Assembly: GCA_025917655.1 (NCBI GenBank)
Contig: CP084616.1
Coordinates: 1,488,001-1,552,000 of the forward strand
Origin: Chlorella sorokiniana
Taxonomy: Eukaryota > Chlorophyta > Trebouxiophyceae > Chlorellales > Chlorellaceae
Direction of reading: 5' to 3'
Length of the DNA: 64,000 nt
Shown piece after piece: positions 28,001 through 38,396 of this stretch. The stretch's first letter is position 1. Each line of letters starts with the position of its first letter. A model generated the notes under the pieces. The model was not told where the DNA came from. It saw only the letters and a program-made list of their open reading frames with translations, and ran no database searches. A program made the translations under genes and the position numbers.

Positions 28001-28318
28001 CGGTTGTGTGCGGTGGAGGTGTCTTTGCATGTGTGTGACGGCGAAAGGTGGGAGGGCGGGGAATCTGCATTCCATGCAAGGCACCAGAGTGCAAGCACGC
28101 CCTGCAAACACGTGGTGCCCTGACTCGCCCTCCCCTGTCGTCCCCTGCCGCCCGATCAGGTGCACGACGCCATCCGCGCTGACCCGGCCGCCAAGCCCAA
28201 GGCGCGCAGCAAGCCCGCGGAGGCCAAGCGGTGGAAGGAGGTGAAGCTGACGTACGAGCAGCGCAAGGACAAGCTGAAGGCGAAGCTGTCGGAGCTGATG
28301 GCTGGCGACGACGAGTGA
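25006..28318 (+). CDS. RPL5: 60S ribosomal protein L5 (uL18)
   Basis: This large-subunit protein binds 5S rRNA. Nine exons: 25006-25012, 25123-25149, 25246-25262, 25652-25749, 26101-26190, 26747-26867, 27102-27319, 27692-27838 and 28160-28318. The first exon is only 7 nt (ATGGCGC) and the next two are 27 and 17 nt; joined they give [17 protein letters not shown]. Then follow [75 protein letters not shown] and the basic C-terminus ending [10 protein letters not shown]. Length would be 294 aa, normal for the family. Exon 7 lacks one C at 27161-27163 (in GPRPFQCILD); adding it restores both the protein and the splice phases. Tiny 5' exons are common in ribosomal protein genes. Confidence 0.96.
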
Positions 28319-28457
28319 TGCGGCGGCGGCGGCCATGGCTGAAGGGTGGGGAGGGCCTGGGCGCGTTTGCCCCCTCCTTCCCCACCCTCCTGTGCATGAC
28401 AGGCTGCGAGACCCCCGGGGCTTAAGGATCCGCGCCTGTCCCCTGCCAGCAGCCCCT

Positions 28458-28462
28458 TGTAA
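28458..28462 (+). terminator. TGTAA polyadenylation signal of RPL5
   Basis: TGTAA lies 140 nt past the RPL5 stop, a typical distance for chlorophyte genes. Confidence 0.6.
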
Positions 28463-28643
28463 GGAACCCCTTGATCTCTCTATGGTGGCTGGGGCAGGCA
28501 ACAGGACGGGGGCGGGGCTGGAGGGCAAGGCAGCCTCACATGCTTCCGCTGGTCAAGGCAGTGGATCAAGTGATTGGTGATCACAAGCGGATGGAGGCGA
28601 ACGAAGCAGCAGACATCTTGGTGCACATTTCCGGACAAGGGGT

Positions 28644-28659
28644 GGTGTTTAATAACACC
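28644..28659 (-). terminator. Histone 3' stem-loop of H3
   Basis: On the minus strand the 16 nt read GGTGTTATTAAACACC: a 6-bp stem (GGTGTT/AACACC) with a 4-nt ATTA loop, 45 nt past the H3 stop. It fits the replication-dependent histone stem-loop consensus, which binds SLBP and replaces the poly(A) tail. Confidence 0.93.
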
Positions 28660-28704
28660 AGTTGGGTTTGTTGTGTTGCCAGGCCTCGGCCTGCCAGCGG
28701 GCGC

Positions 28705-29743
<1,039 letters not shown>

Positions 29744-29786
29744 ACGAAGGGTGGCACTCAAACCCTCATCAACAACAACAAAAACT

Positions 29787-29802
29787 GGTGTTACTCAACA
29801 CC
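29787..29802 (+). terminator. Histone 3' stem-loop of H4
   Basis: GGTGTTACTCAACACC, a 6-bp stem with a 4-nt ACTC loop, follows the H4 stop by 44 nt. It shares the stem sequence of the other three copies. Confidence 0.93.
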
Positions 29803-30209
29803 ATCCCTTCCATGGAAATTTGCTTGCTTGTCCGCTGTGCCTGCCTCGTGCCTCCTGTGCCTCGTGTGATGCGACATTCTAGCTGTTGCTTATGGCTGCT
29901 ATGCTCTTGGGGGAGCGGAGCCTGCGGGGTTCCTGCCCCTGCTGACTGGTGCGATGACATGGTGGCCCCAAACACGGCTCGCCCACCAAGCCCCTGGGAC
30001 ACCCTGCTTCTGTTCTCCGCAGCTGACACTGGCTGCTGTAGCGAGGGGGACTAGCCTTCCACAGGCCTGCACTTGGACAGGCTTCCAGCAACTAGCAACA
30101 GTCACCCGCCCAAAGCTTGCTTGTAGGGCCACCTTTACAACAGCCACCTACGCAAGCGCAGCAACGGCAGACTTGAAATCATGGTCAACGTCGGGGTTCC
30201 CAAACAGCT
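29803..30209. other. Spacer between H4 and the F-box/LRR gene
   Basis: Two converging genes end here. No open frame with protein character was found. Confidence 0.5.
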
Positions 30210-31700
30210 TCAAACAGAACCTCTTATCACGGTCGCCCGTCCCACTGTAAACGGCCAGCCCGGGCGCCGCCGCTGCACGTCCAGCAGCCCTCTGGGAAAG
30301 ACCATGGGCAGAGGAGCAGCGCCCGGCTCAATCACCAGATCCAGGCGGGACAGCTGTGGGCAAGATTCCACCCAGCGGCAGAGGGCTTGCCACTGAAATT
30401 CCGCCACCTCAGCAGTGGAGGGTGCAGTATTGGAGTGCAGCACATCCAGCCGCTGCAAGCCTGCAGCTGCTTGCAAAGCTGGCATGCTGGCCAGCAGCGT
30501 GGCAGTCTCCACGGCAAGCCTGCACAGGCCCGCCAGCCAACGGCCAGCAGGCAGCAGCATGGGCGCTGGTGTCACTACGTCCAGCCGCAGCCGCTGCAGG
30601 GCGTGCATCTGCTGGAGTGCCTGGGGAAGGCCATCCAAGCCGCGGGAGTTGATAATTTTCAAGCTGGTGAGCTGGCACAGGGAGGCCAGGGCAGCCCCGA
30701 GGCTGCCAGCACCTTGGCCTGCTGCACTTACATCTGCAACCAGCTCCAGCCTGCGCAGCTGTGTGTTCTGCGACAGCCAGCGCGGGTCCAAGTCTATGCC
30801 AATCAAAGTCAGCGCGGTGGCGCTGGGTGGCAGGCTGCACGACGTGCTGGCCTTCCTACTGACTGGCAGATGCAGGCAAACGTTGGTCAAGCGATCAAGA
30901 GGGCTCAGCTGCAACGGGAAGCAGCACAGAATTTGTGTACAGACTCAGCTAGCTTGCAAAAGCAGAGTCCGGAAAGGCACAAGGCTCTGAGGTGTGGCTG
31001 CGCAGGCAGGCGGCGACGGGCTGTCGCACCTGGGACAGCAGGCGGTTGACAAGCGGGGCGACGCTGCTGCACACGAGTCCAGCCAGGTTTGGGGGCAGCC
31101 GCACATCTCGCTCTGAACCGATGCCTCCAACTAACTCCAGGTATGTCAGCCGTGTCATGCCACTTAGGCTGACGTCGATTTGAAGTCTGGAAATTTCCTC
31201 GAGCATCAGCGCCTCCAGCGAGCCGGCAACCAGCGGCAGGAAGGCCAGCGTGGAAAGCGGGGTGTTGCTTATGCGGAGCTGCCGCAGCTGTGCAGCCATG
31301 CACGCGGCTGTGAGGCAGGCGGCGGATAAGGTGAATGGGTATGGTTCCTGGCTGCCGGACCATTCCGCACAAAGCTGGAAATCAAGGTAACGGACAGCGC
31401 TGGCGTGGCGGCCCAGCCAGGGCAGCAGCGCCCTGGCGCGCCGAGCGCTGGTTGCTTTGTCCAGGTCTACTGTTAGCTCTTCGAGCAGCGCGGGGCTCAC
31501 AGCCACGCTGTACATCCTCCTGCTGACCAGCGCCACCGAGGTCAACCTGCTCAGCATGAACCACGCTGCGTATTGCCCTTCACCGCAGGCATGCATGTAC
31601 AACTCTTCCTTGTTGCTGCAGCCTGTAAGCTCACCGTTCCAACTGCGGCACCTGCTGCAAGATGTGCACCAGCACATCATCGGGCAGGAGGCCAGGGAGC
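30210..31700 (-). CDS. F-box protein with leucine-rich repeats
   Basis: The F-box appears as LPDDVLVHILQQVPQLER (31640-31695), an intron follows, and then LTSVALVSRRMYSVA (31485-31545), the second half of the motif. This is the type of protein that recruits substrates to SCF ubiquitin ligases. The remainder reads as irregular LRRs: AVRYLDFQLC, QLRQLRISNTPLSTLAFLPL, MTRLTYLELVGGI (exon 2), and after an intron (donor near 31035, acceptor near 30912) LDRLTNVCLHL, QLRRLELVAD, CQLTSLKIINSRGLDGLP, HALQRLRLDVV, AGLQRLDVLHSNT and CPQLSRLDLVIEPG. The last frame stops at 30210. No ATG is found in frame before the F-box without crossing a stop, so a further 5' exon or a sequence error is likely. Its location inside the histone cluster is probably incidental. 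Confidence 0.8.
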
Positions 31701-32562
31701 GCAGTGCGCTGCGGCTGCCATGGCGGCTGCAGGACTCGTCTCTCGCCGCCGAAGGTTCAGCCTTGTTGAATTGCGGTTTGGTTCGTGCCTCGCTCTGCGC
31801 GGGCCTGTGTCAGCGCTCCACAAGCAGCCGGGGGAAACCTCAAGCGCGTGCGAAAGATGGGGACCGTGGAGCGCTGCCGCTGGCTACACACGGGCGAGCT
31901 GAAGCCGGCAATATGCAGCACTTTCACCTAATTAGCAGCCCGGATAAATGGCATGCTGCTGATGCACCGACTGTCCCGCCCGGCATGCTGCCGCCACAGC
32001 GTGCGCCTCCTGCAACAAACCCTTGAAGCGGTTTTGACGTGGTCCCGTGCCTGTTTGTCGCTGCCCATTTGTTCATCTGGATCTCGTGCGGATCTCACTT
32101 TATATGAGCTTGACAACTCTGGTGCAGTTCCTGCCAAACCCTTGACATTTCCCTACGTCAGCAATCCAACCCGAACTGCATACGGACACCGCCCAAGCCG
32201 CTTTCCAGCCACTGCCAGCACCAGCCAGGATCACAAACAAATACAACGCAGGTGACCCCATGCACGCAAGTGATTCAGGCAGTAGCACTGCCTGCAGGGA
32301 TACCCTGGCCGCACTTGCCACGCTGCAGCAAAAGGGGTGTCTTGGCCAGCTGGTTGGCTGCTGTGTGGGAGGTTAGCTGTTGGGCTGACTTTCACAAGGT
32401 GCAACAACGGCTGCATCTGTGTGCCAGTCAACCCGTCTCACTCACCGACCACCCCTCCCTCCAGCGCGCCAGCCCAAGCCAAACAGAACTACAGAAGCCG
32501 CAGGGCAGGCCCGGCAGCACCACAGCAAGGGGAGTTAGCAATAGAGAGTTCCCATGAGAGGT
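31701..32562. other. Intergenic, upstream of the F-box gene and downstream of H2A
   Basis: No gene is supported. It should hold the F-box gene promoter; the part near 32560 is the 3' flank of H2A. Confidence 0.45.
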
Positions 32563-32578
32563 GGTGTTGAATAACACC
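32563..32578 (-). terminator. Histone 3' stem-loop of H2A
   Basis: On the minus strand GGTGTTATTCAACACC lies 53 nt past the H2A stop. It is identical to the H2B copy. Confidence 0.93.
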
Positions 32579-32631
32579 AGTTGGTTTTGTTATATGAGGT
32601 GGGAGGAGGGCTCCAGCCAGCGTCGGCCGCT

Positions 32632-33011
32632 TCAAGCCTCGGCCTTCTTGCCGGTCTTCTTGGGCAGCAGCACGGAGTGGATGTTGGGCAGCACGCCGCC
32701 CTCGGCGATGGTCACGCCCGCAAGCAGCTTGGACAGCTCCTCGTCGTTGCGCACCGCCAGCTGGATGTGGCGCGGGATGATGCGCGTCTTCTTGTTGTCG
32801 CGGGCGGCGTTGCCCGCCAGCTCCAGCACCTCGGCGGCCAGGTACTCCAGCACGGCGGCCAGGTACACGGGGCGCCGGCGCCGATGCGCTCGGCGTAGCG
32901 GCCCTTCTTCAGGTAGCGGGCAATGCGGCCCACGGGGAACTGCAGGCCCGCCTTGGAGCTCTTGCTCACGGCCTTCTTGCCGGAGGTCTTGCCCTTGCCA
33001 CGGCCAGACAT
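32632..33011 (-). CDS. H2A: Histone H2A
   Basis: This intronless core histone gene is divergent from H2B. It starts [20 protein letters not shown] after Met and continues [20 protein letters not shown]. The second half reads [20 protein letters not shown] and ends [12 protein letters not shown]. One base is missing from the G run near 32869-32872 (in GAGAPVYLAAV), which shifts the frame in the middle. With it restored the length is 126 aa. There is no SQ(E/D) motif at the end, so it is canonical H2A and not H2A.X, and no H2A.Z features are seen. Confidence 0.97.
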
Positions 33012-33327
33012 GGTTGGTTGGTGGGGAGTTGGGTTGTGGGGTAGTGGGGAGGGAGAGGTGGATTGGGTGACGGGACAGGCTGCAGGGCAGGCTTTTTGTA
33101 AGCGAGCGCCGCCTGCGGGCGGCCTGAGCCAGGCGGGGGCGGGCGGGGGCGGGCCCCGGATGGGTGCCCCCTGCAGGCCAGCGGGGGCCACCGCCGCCCC
33201 GCTCCCCCGCTGGCCGCAGCCTCGAATGCTCCCCGCTCGCAGCGCAGCGCTACATAACTCCCAGCGCTCGTCCCCAACCTCACCCCTTTCACCAGCTGTC
33301 CCCACCTGCCCACTATCCCCAGTCACC
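33012..33327. promoter_or_regulatory. Bidirectional H2A/H2B promoter
   Basis: The 316-bp spacer is nearly the same length as the H3/H4 spacer. TATA-like elements are placed almost symmetrically: tacataa at about 33251, 77 nt before the H2B ATG, and on the minus strand ttacaaaaa near 33090, about 80 nt before the H2A ATG. Between them lies a GC-box-like stretch (gcgggggcgggcgggggcgg, near 33134). Confidence 0.7.
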
Positions 33328-33692
33328 ATGGCTCCCACTGGCAAGAAGCCCGCCCGGCCAAGAAGGCCGCCAAGCCCGCCAAGGAGGGCGGCAAGAAGGT
33401 CAAGAAGAGCAAGGGCACCGAGAGCTACAAGCTCTACATCTTCAAGGTGCTCAAGCAGGTGCACCCCGACACCGGCATCTCCTCCAAGTCCATGGCCATC
33501 CTCAACTCCTTCATCGCCGACCAGTTTGAGAAGATCGCCACCGCCGCCGCCCAGCTGTCCCGCGTGAACAAGAAGCCCACCCTGACCTCCCGCGAGATCC
33601 AGACCGCCGTGCGCCTGGTGCTGCCCGGCGAGCTGGCCAAGCACGCCGTGTCTGAGGGCACCAAGGCCGTCACCAAGTTCACCTCCGCGTGA
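33328..33692 (+). CDS. H2B: Histone H2B
   Basis: This is an intronless core histone gene. The N-terminal tail is basic (MAPTGKKPA, then [16 protein letters not shown]), and the fold region reads [59 protein letters not shown] and ends TKFTSA. One C is missing at 33353-33355 after the ninth codon, so the tail is out of frame with the globular part as given. With it restored the length is 121 aa. It is divergent from H2A and followed by a stem-loop 37 nt after the stop. Confidence 0.97.
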
Positions 33693-33729
33693 ACGCGCCT
33701 CCTGCCTCGCACAACAAACAAACCCAACT

Positions 33730-33745
33730 GGTGTTATTCAACACC
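33730..33745 (+). terminator. Histone 3' stem-loop of H2B
   Basis: GGTGTTATTCAACACC lies 37 nt past the H2B stop. The upstream flank aact is shared with the H4 and H3 copies. Confidence 0.93.
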
Positions 33746-33860
33746 ACCTCTTCTGGGGAAGAACTGTTTGATGCTGTGTTTTGCCTGCATTCTGCTCCTG
33801 CTGCTTGTGGTGCTGCAATGTCATAGTTGAAACTAGAAACAAGAGGAGGCGTGGCAGGCA

Positions 33861-35491
33861 TCAAAGTTTATCAGGCTGCTGCAGCGTCTCGATCAACAAC
33901 GCTATCTCGTGGCTGGAGGTGGGCGTGACTAGCACGTCAGACAAGGTGCCATTGATGGGGGTGGCCTCGATGAAGGGGATGGACAGGGATGTGGGGCGTG
34001 AGCCGCCACGCTTGCCGCCAGCTGGGGGCGCCGGCACGCGGAAGCCGCCGTTGCCGGCTGCCGCTGCTGCCGCCAGCCCCGACTGCTGCACTGCTGCTGC
34101 GGCAGCCTGCTCCCGCTCCTGTGTGCTCTTCCCGCTGCTGCTGCTGTGAGTGCAGCGACAGGGGTCCATGTGTGGCGCAGCGTTACCGCCGCCATGTGGT
34201 GATGAGCCGCCAGCCCCTTCCTGCTCGCTGCTTGAACGAACCTCCAGCCCCTGGCTCATCAGCTTGAGTGGTCGCCCGACGGGCTGCTGCTGGCGGCCCC
34301 GCTGCAATCGTGCTCTTGCTTAGGGAGTGAGTCATGTGGATGTGCAGGCAGGCGCAGGGCCCAGCGGCAACATTTGGCTTTGCTCTGCGCCAGCAACGCC
34401 TTGGGAGCGGCAGCTGTTGCAACTCTTTTCAAGCGGCGGTCTAAGCAGTGCTGCATGCTTCCAGTGTCAAGCCATTTCCAGCGGCATCAAGGCTCCAAAT
34501 TCTGAAGGTCAATTCTTGGCAGCCAACTGCCTAGGAGCTGGCCTCTGTGCTGCTGTCCTCCTTTGTGCTGCTGTCCTGCACGCTGCCGCTCTCCGCCGCC
34601 GCACCTTGAGCTGTGCCGCTTGCTGTGTCGTCGCCCTGGTTGCTCCTGCTGCTGTGCCCGCCAGGCCAAGCTCTGCCGGGTTTAGGTCTCAAGAAATCGC
34701 TGCTGCTGCTGCTGCTGCTGCTGCTTGTTTCTACATCTTCAAGCGGCTCTCCGATGGCAACATCTGCTGGCAGCCGGATCCAGGCTGCGATGTGGCAGCA
34801 GTTCGCTGATAAGCAGGTCAGCTTCCAGGGACAAGGCGTCGCCGCCATGAGGTGTCCCCGGCGGCAGCGGGCATTCTGCATATGGCCATGCACCCACCCA
34901 AGTCTACGGGTCGGTCCCAGCTCGTGGTCTGGGTCTCCTGGTTGAAGTAGTAGACGCGCTGCGCTTCATCAGACCACAGCTCCACCCAGAGGAAGCGGTA
35001 ATCCTGCGGCTCTCACACACGCCTCAGCCCCCCACCGCCGTGCAGGTAAGGCCATCGACAGGCGTACAGGCCAGGGAAATACTGGCGAGACGTGCGGCAT
35101 CCACCACTCACGATGTTCACAGGCCCTGGGCCGGGGTCGTCCTGCCACTCGCCGTCCGCGCTGAGCCAGTGCCGGTGCCCCCGCTCGTCGATGTATGGAG
35201 CGCCGCCTGGGTCCTCGTCCCGGCGCACGCCGGTTAGCGTGTTGAAGAACGTCCACCTGGCAGAGATGCAACGGAACAGCGCACGACTTAAGATCCAGAG
35301 CAGCCGGTCATGGCGTAAACGGCCAAGGCGTCGGCTGCCGCCGCCCACCGCGTGTCGACGGGCGGCAAGGTGGGCGACCGCACATCCTTCTGCACGGCCG
35401 CTCCTGTGGCCTCTGTTTCACCATGCACCGCAAAATTGCACAACAGTGTGTACAGGAGAAGTTGCAATAAGCCAAGATGTGTGGCAGACAT
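33861..35491 (-). CDS. Secretory-type protein with WW domain
   Basis: Exon 1 (35349-35491) starts MSATHLGLLQLLLYTLLCNF, a good signal peptide, and ends at a gtgggc donor in phase with exon 2 (35112-35256): VDTR/WTFFNTLTGVRRDEDPG, a degenerate WW-like segment, then ERGHRHWLSADGEWQDDPG. Exon 3 starts at 35003: DYRFLWVELWSDEAQRVYYF then NQETQTTSWDRP, a proper WW domain (two Trp, Tyr-Tyr-Phe, final Pro). A later exon (to about 34790) gives ADVAIGEPLEDVET, a Ser run from a CTG/CAG repeat and a Ser/Thr-rich tail. The last frame (stop at 33861) is Ala/Ser/Gly-rich and ends in SLSIPFIEATPINGTLSDVL. WW domains bind Pro-rich ligands, usually in the cytosol or nucleus, so a signal peptide is odd. The number of exons between 34530 and 34310 is not resolved. 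Confidence 0.65.
34699..34725. repeat. (GCT)n trinucleotide repeat encoding a Ser run
   Basis: About nine GCT/CTG units. Read on the minus strand in the WW-protein frame they encode about nine consecutive serines. Confidence 0.9.
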
Positions 35492-35911
35492 GTCTGCGCC
35501 CAAATGACCCCGATCACGAAATCAAACCAACTATGAGTCCATATGCGCCCCGTTCTGCTTAGGGTGGGCCCTTGCGTGCTGAGCGTGTCAATGAAATGAA
35601 AATACGTACAGAGGCGCCAAAACCATCGCACCCGTCATTATAACATCATTTTTGTTTCAACGTTTCCGTGAAGCCGTTTGTGACGCAGAAAAGCTGCTGT
35701 GCCCCTCCCACCCCAGTCCCAATCGCAAAGCCAGCTCCCGACATTCATCCAGGCATTGATAATGCTATCTCTACGCCTCAATTGTTGTTCGAAAACTCCA
35801 GTGCCTGCCACGCCGTCGAAGCGGGGTGCTCGGCAAGTGAGCCTTGTTCTCCTGGCCCTTGGCAGCCCAGCCAACACGGTTTTCATGGGTCTGCAGCTCA
35901 TATGATTTACC
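35492..35911. other. Divergent promoter region
   Basis: The spacer separates the leftward WW gene from the rightward EF-hand gene. It is AT-rich by the standard of the window between 35500 and 35690. No gene is seen. Confidence 0.5.
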
Positions 35912-37692
35912 ATGGCATGTACCAGCTGTCCAACTGCACCCTCCCGCTGCTGCGCCTGGTCGCCGCCGCCGTGCTGGCTCTGCACCCTCGCCAAAGTGCA
36001 ACTCTGGCTGCACCGCGTCCGCCCCTTGCAGGCTACCCGCGCAGCTTCAGGCCATCAGCCGGCCTCCTCAGAGAGCAAGCAGCGTGGCACACGCCTGGGA
36101 CACATGGACGCCGCCCTGCTGCACCCCTTTCACGACCTGGATCTGGCCGAGACGCGGCTGAACGGGTACTGCAGCGCGCTGGGGCCCGACCAGCAGACAG
36201 AAAAGTGCTGGCAGGTGACGTACGCGCTGAGGCTGCCTGCCCTTGAAACGCAACCGCTCTGCCTTTTGCCGACTCCCTCGGCCCCATCGCTGCCAAGCTC
36301 CCTGCATGCAAGAGCATGCTCCGCTTGCTCACTGGTCAGTTGATGTTGTTCCCGCACCCCCATCCACAGGCCTACTCCTACTTGGAGCGTCGCTGCGATT
36401 CGGCTCGGGCAGAGTGCGACCTCTCCCGCCCCCAAGGCTGCGCGGACCTGGCGCGCCTGAACGACATGACGCACGAGCTGCTCGCCACCGGCAGCGTGAG
36501 CAGGGTTAGCGTTTGCGCATTGAGGGCGCCTGCAGCTGATGCGCGCAGCAGTCGCATGCTGCCCCATCGTGCTGCCGTTGTCCCAGCAGAATGCCATGGG
36601 TCGGTGAGCTGCCCCAAGGAGCAGCCCCTGCTGGGCGGGGCCGGCTGCGCCGTCGGCACCAGCAGGGGAACCAGCGTGGCGGCGCAGAGCGGCAACGCTG
36701 TCCCTGCTGAGCCATCCCCTCTTCAACCCACGCAGATGGACGACCTGGTGGCCACCTTTTCCACCCTGGCTCGCGTGGAAGAGCTGCGGTCGGCGCACGC
36801 ACGCCGGGCAGCCGGGCGCGGCCGAAGCGGCAGCGACGGCGCAGGCAGCAACCGTGCCGCCAGCTGACCCGGTCCACGAGTTGTTTGGCCGGCTGGACAC
36901 AGACGGCGATGGCAGGTGGGGGTGGCATGGACACTTCCTGGGTGTTTTCACGGCTTGATGAACCCCTCTGTGCGAGTGCATCTGGAGGAAGCAACTTGTT
37001 GTTGCACGCACAGCCGGGTGCACCCTGATCCACTGCCAAGCCACCATTCCTTTCTCAAGTTCCCAACCTGATAAACCTCTACTGAGGGGCAACAATCACC
37101 TCCCTGCCTGTCGTTCCCAGGCTGTCGCTGGCTGAGTTCCGGCAAGGCATGGCGCAGCTGGGAGAGGAAGTAGACGGCGCAACGGTGAGCGAGCTGAAGG
37201 GCGGCGCGCGTGCGAGCCTGTTGTGTTAAGCCAGTGGGGAGGGAGGGCTGACCGGAGCGGCGGGGAGAATGGCTGGACACCTTAAATGAATCCCTTGTCA
37301 AGGTGCATTGTTTGATGACGGTTGCCACATGGCTTGCTACACGCTGCGCTGCTTGGCACCCTACTTGCAGGCCGCCGTGATTGGCGAGGCAATGGACCTG
37401 CATGGGCGCATCGATGAGGCGCAGTTCAGGTGCGGGCAACGTGCCTGCTGTGCCTGCTGTTGGGGGCTTGCTGCCAACCCTCCCTTTTGCTCTGCTGCCC
37501 TCCTGGTCTCCAGCCTGGTCTGCCACAGGCTGGCAGCCCATGATGTGCTGATGCCGCCGCCGCAGGGACATCCTGGACGCGGAGCGCCTCAACTCGCACA
37601 GCCAGATCGCCGCCATGTGGCGCCACCACAGCCATCCCCGCCCGGGCTGGTGGAGCGCGCCACCCGCAGGCAAAGGCTCAATGCTGGCATGA
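35912..37692 (+). CDS. EF-hand calcium-binding protein
   Basis: Six exons: 35912-36214, 36370-36495, 36736-36915, 37121-37184, 37371-37429 and 37566-37692. The calcium site spans exons 3-4: VHELFGRLDTDGDGRLSLAE, a canonical EF-hand with Asp at 1, 3 and 5 and Glu at 12. A weaker partner follows in exon 5 (AAVIGEAMDLHGRIDEAQF). The N-terminal region (HDLDLAETRLNGYCS, YSYLERRCDSARAECDL, LARLNDMTHELLAT, MDDLVATFSTLARVEEL) is helical and unidentified. Exon 3 has a length one base too long or two too short for its phases; the slip lies between 36795 and 36815 in a GC-rich stretch. The ATG at 35912 is chosen because the frame runs open from it through exon 1; another ATG five bases downstream opens a different frame. 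The protein ends KGSMLA. Confidence 0.72.
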
Positions 37693-38396
37693 GTCCTCCT
37701 TCTCCCTGGTTGTAACCAGCAAGTCAGGCGCCCGCAATCAAGCTTCCCCATGTGCTCCTGCTGCACACTGGCTCGTGAACTTTGTCTGGGAGAGCCATGA
37801 TGCATTCCTTGGCAGTGCGCGCTTTTTATGTTTCAAGCAGGAAACCCACAATTTTCCCACATTTCATGTTTCATTAATGTTTTTAGACCCCCGTTTACTC
37901 GGAACCTATGACCCTGTGTTTTCCTCAGTCAGCCTGCAGGTGCTGCATGGCCAGCACTGTGAGGGTGCCCTCTTCTTTTGCTGCACACATGCATTACATG
38001 ATATGATAGCACGTAACAATGTGACACGAGTGGAGGCATAGCGTTGTTGGAGCGTTGAGGGAGGAGTGTGTGTGGCGCATGCTGCGGCAGCCCCCAGAGC
38101 CAAGGCTGCAGCAAGGGGCGGCAGCCGACAGCTGGCTGGCCATACTGGGGTTGCAGGTGTTTGCAGAGGCTGGCTGATATTCCTGGAGGAAAAATCCGGA
38201 AATCAAATGGAAAAGCGCGGTGCAAAAAGCGTGGACTCATGAGGGTTGGCGGGCGGCGGAGTGAATTGACTGCCCAATGAATGTGCGCTCTGAGGGCCTA
38301 AGGCGCGCGGAGCCCTGCCGTGTCGCTGCTCACGGCAAGCATCGGCAGCTGCGGCCATTCCTGCTGCGCTGCTGAGGGGCGACGTTGGCTGCCTGC
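37693..38396. other. Convergent 3' region (EF-hand gene and SHMT)
   Basis: Two genes converge here. TGTAA occurs on the plus strand at 37711-37715, 19 nt past the EF-hand stop. The segment 37770-38050 is unusually AT-rich for this genome. No gene is supported. Confidence 0.5.
37994..37998 (-). terminator. TGTAA polyadenylation signal candidate of SHMT
   Basis: ttaca on the plus strand gives TGTAA on the minus strand, about 400 nt past the SHMT stop. Confidence 0.5.
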
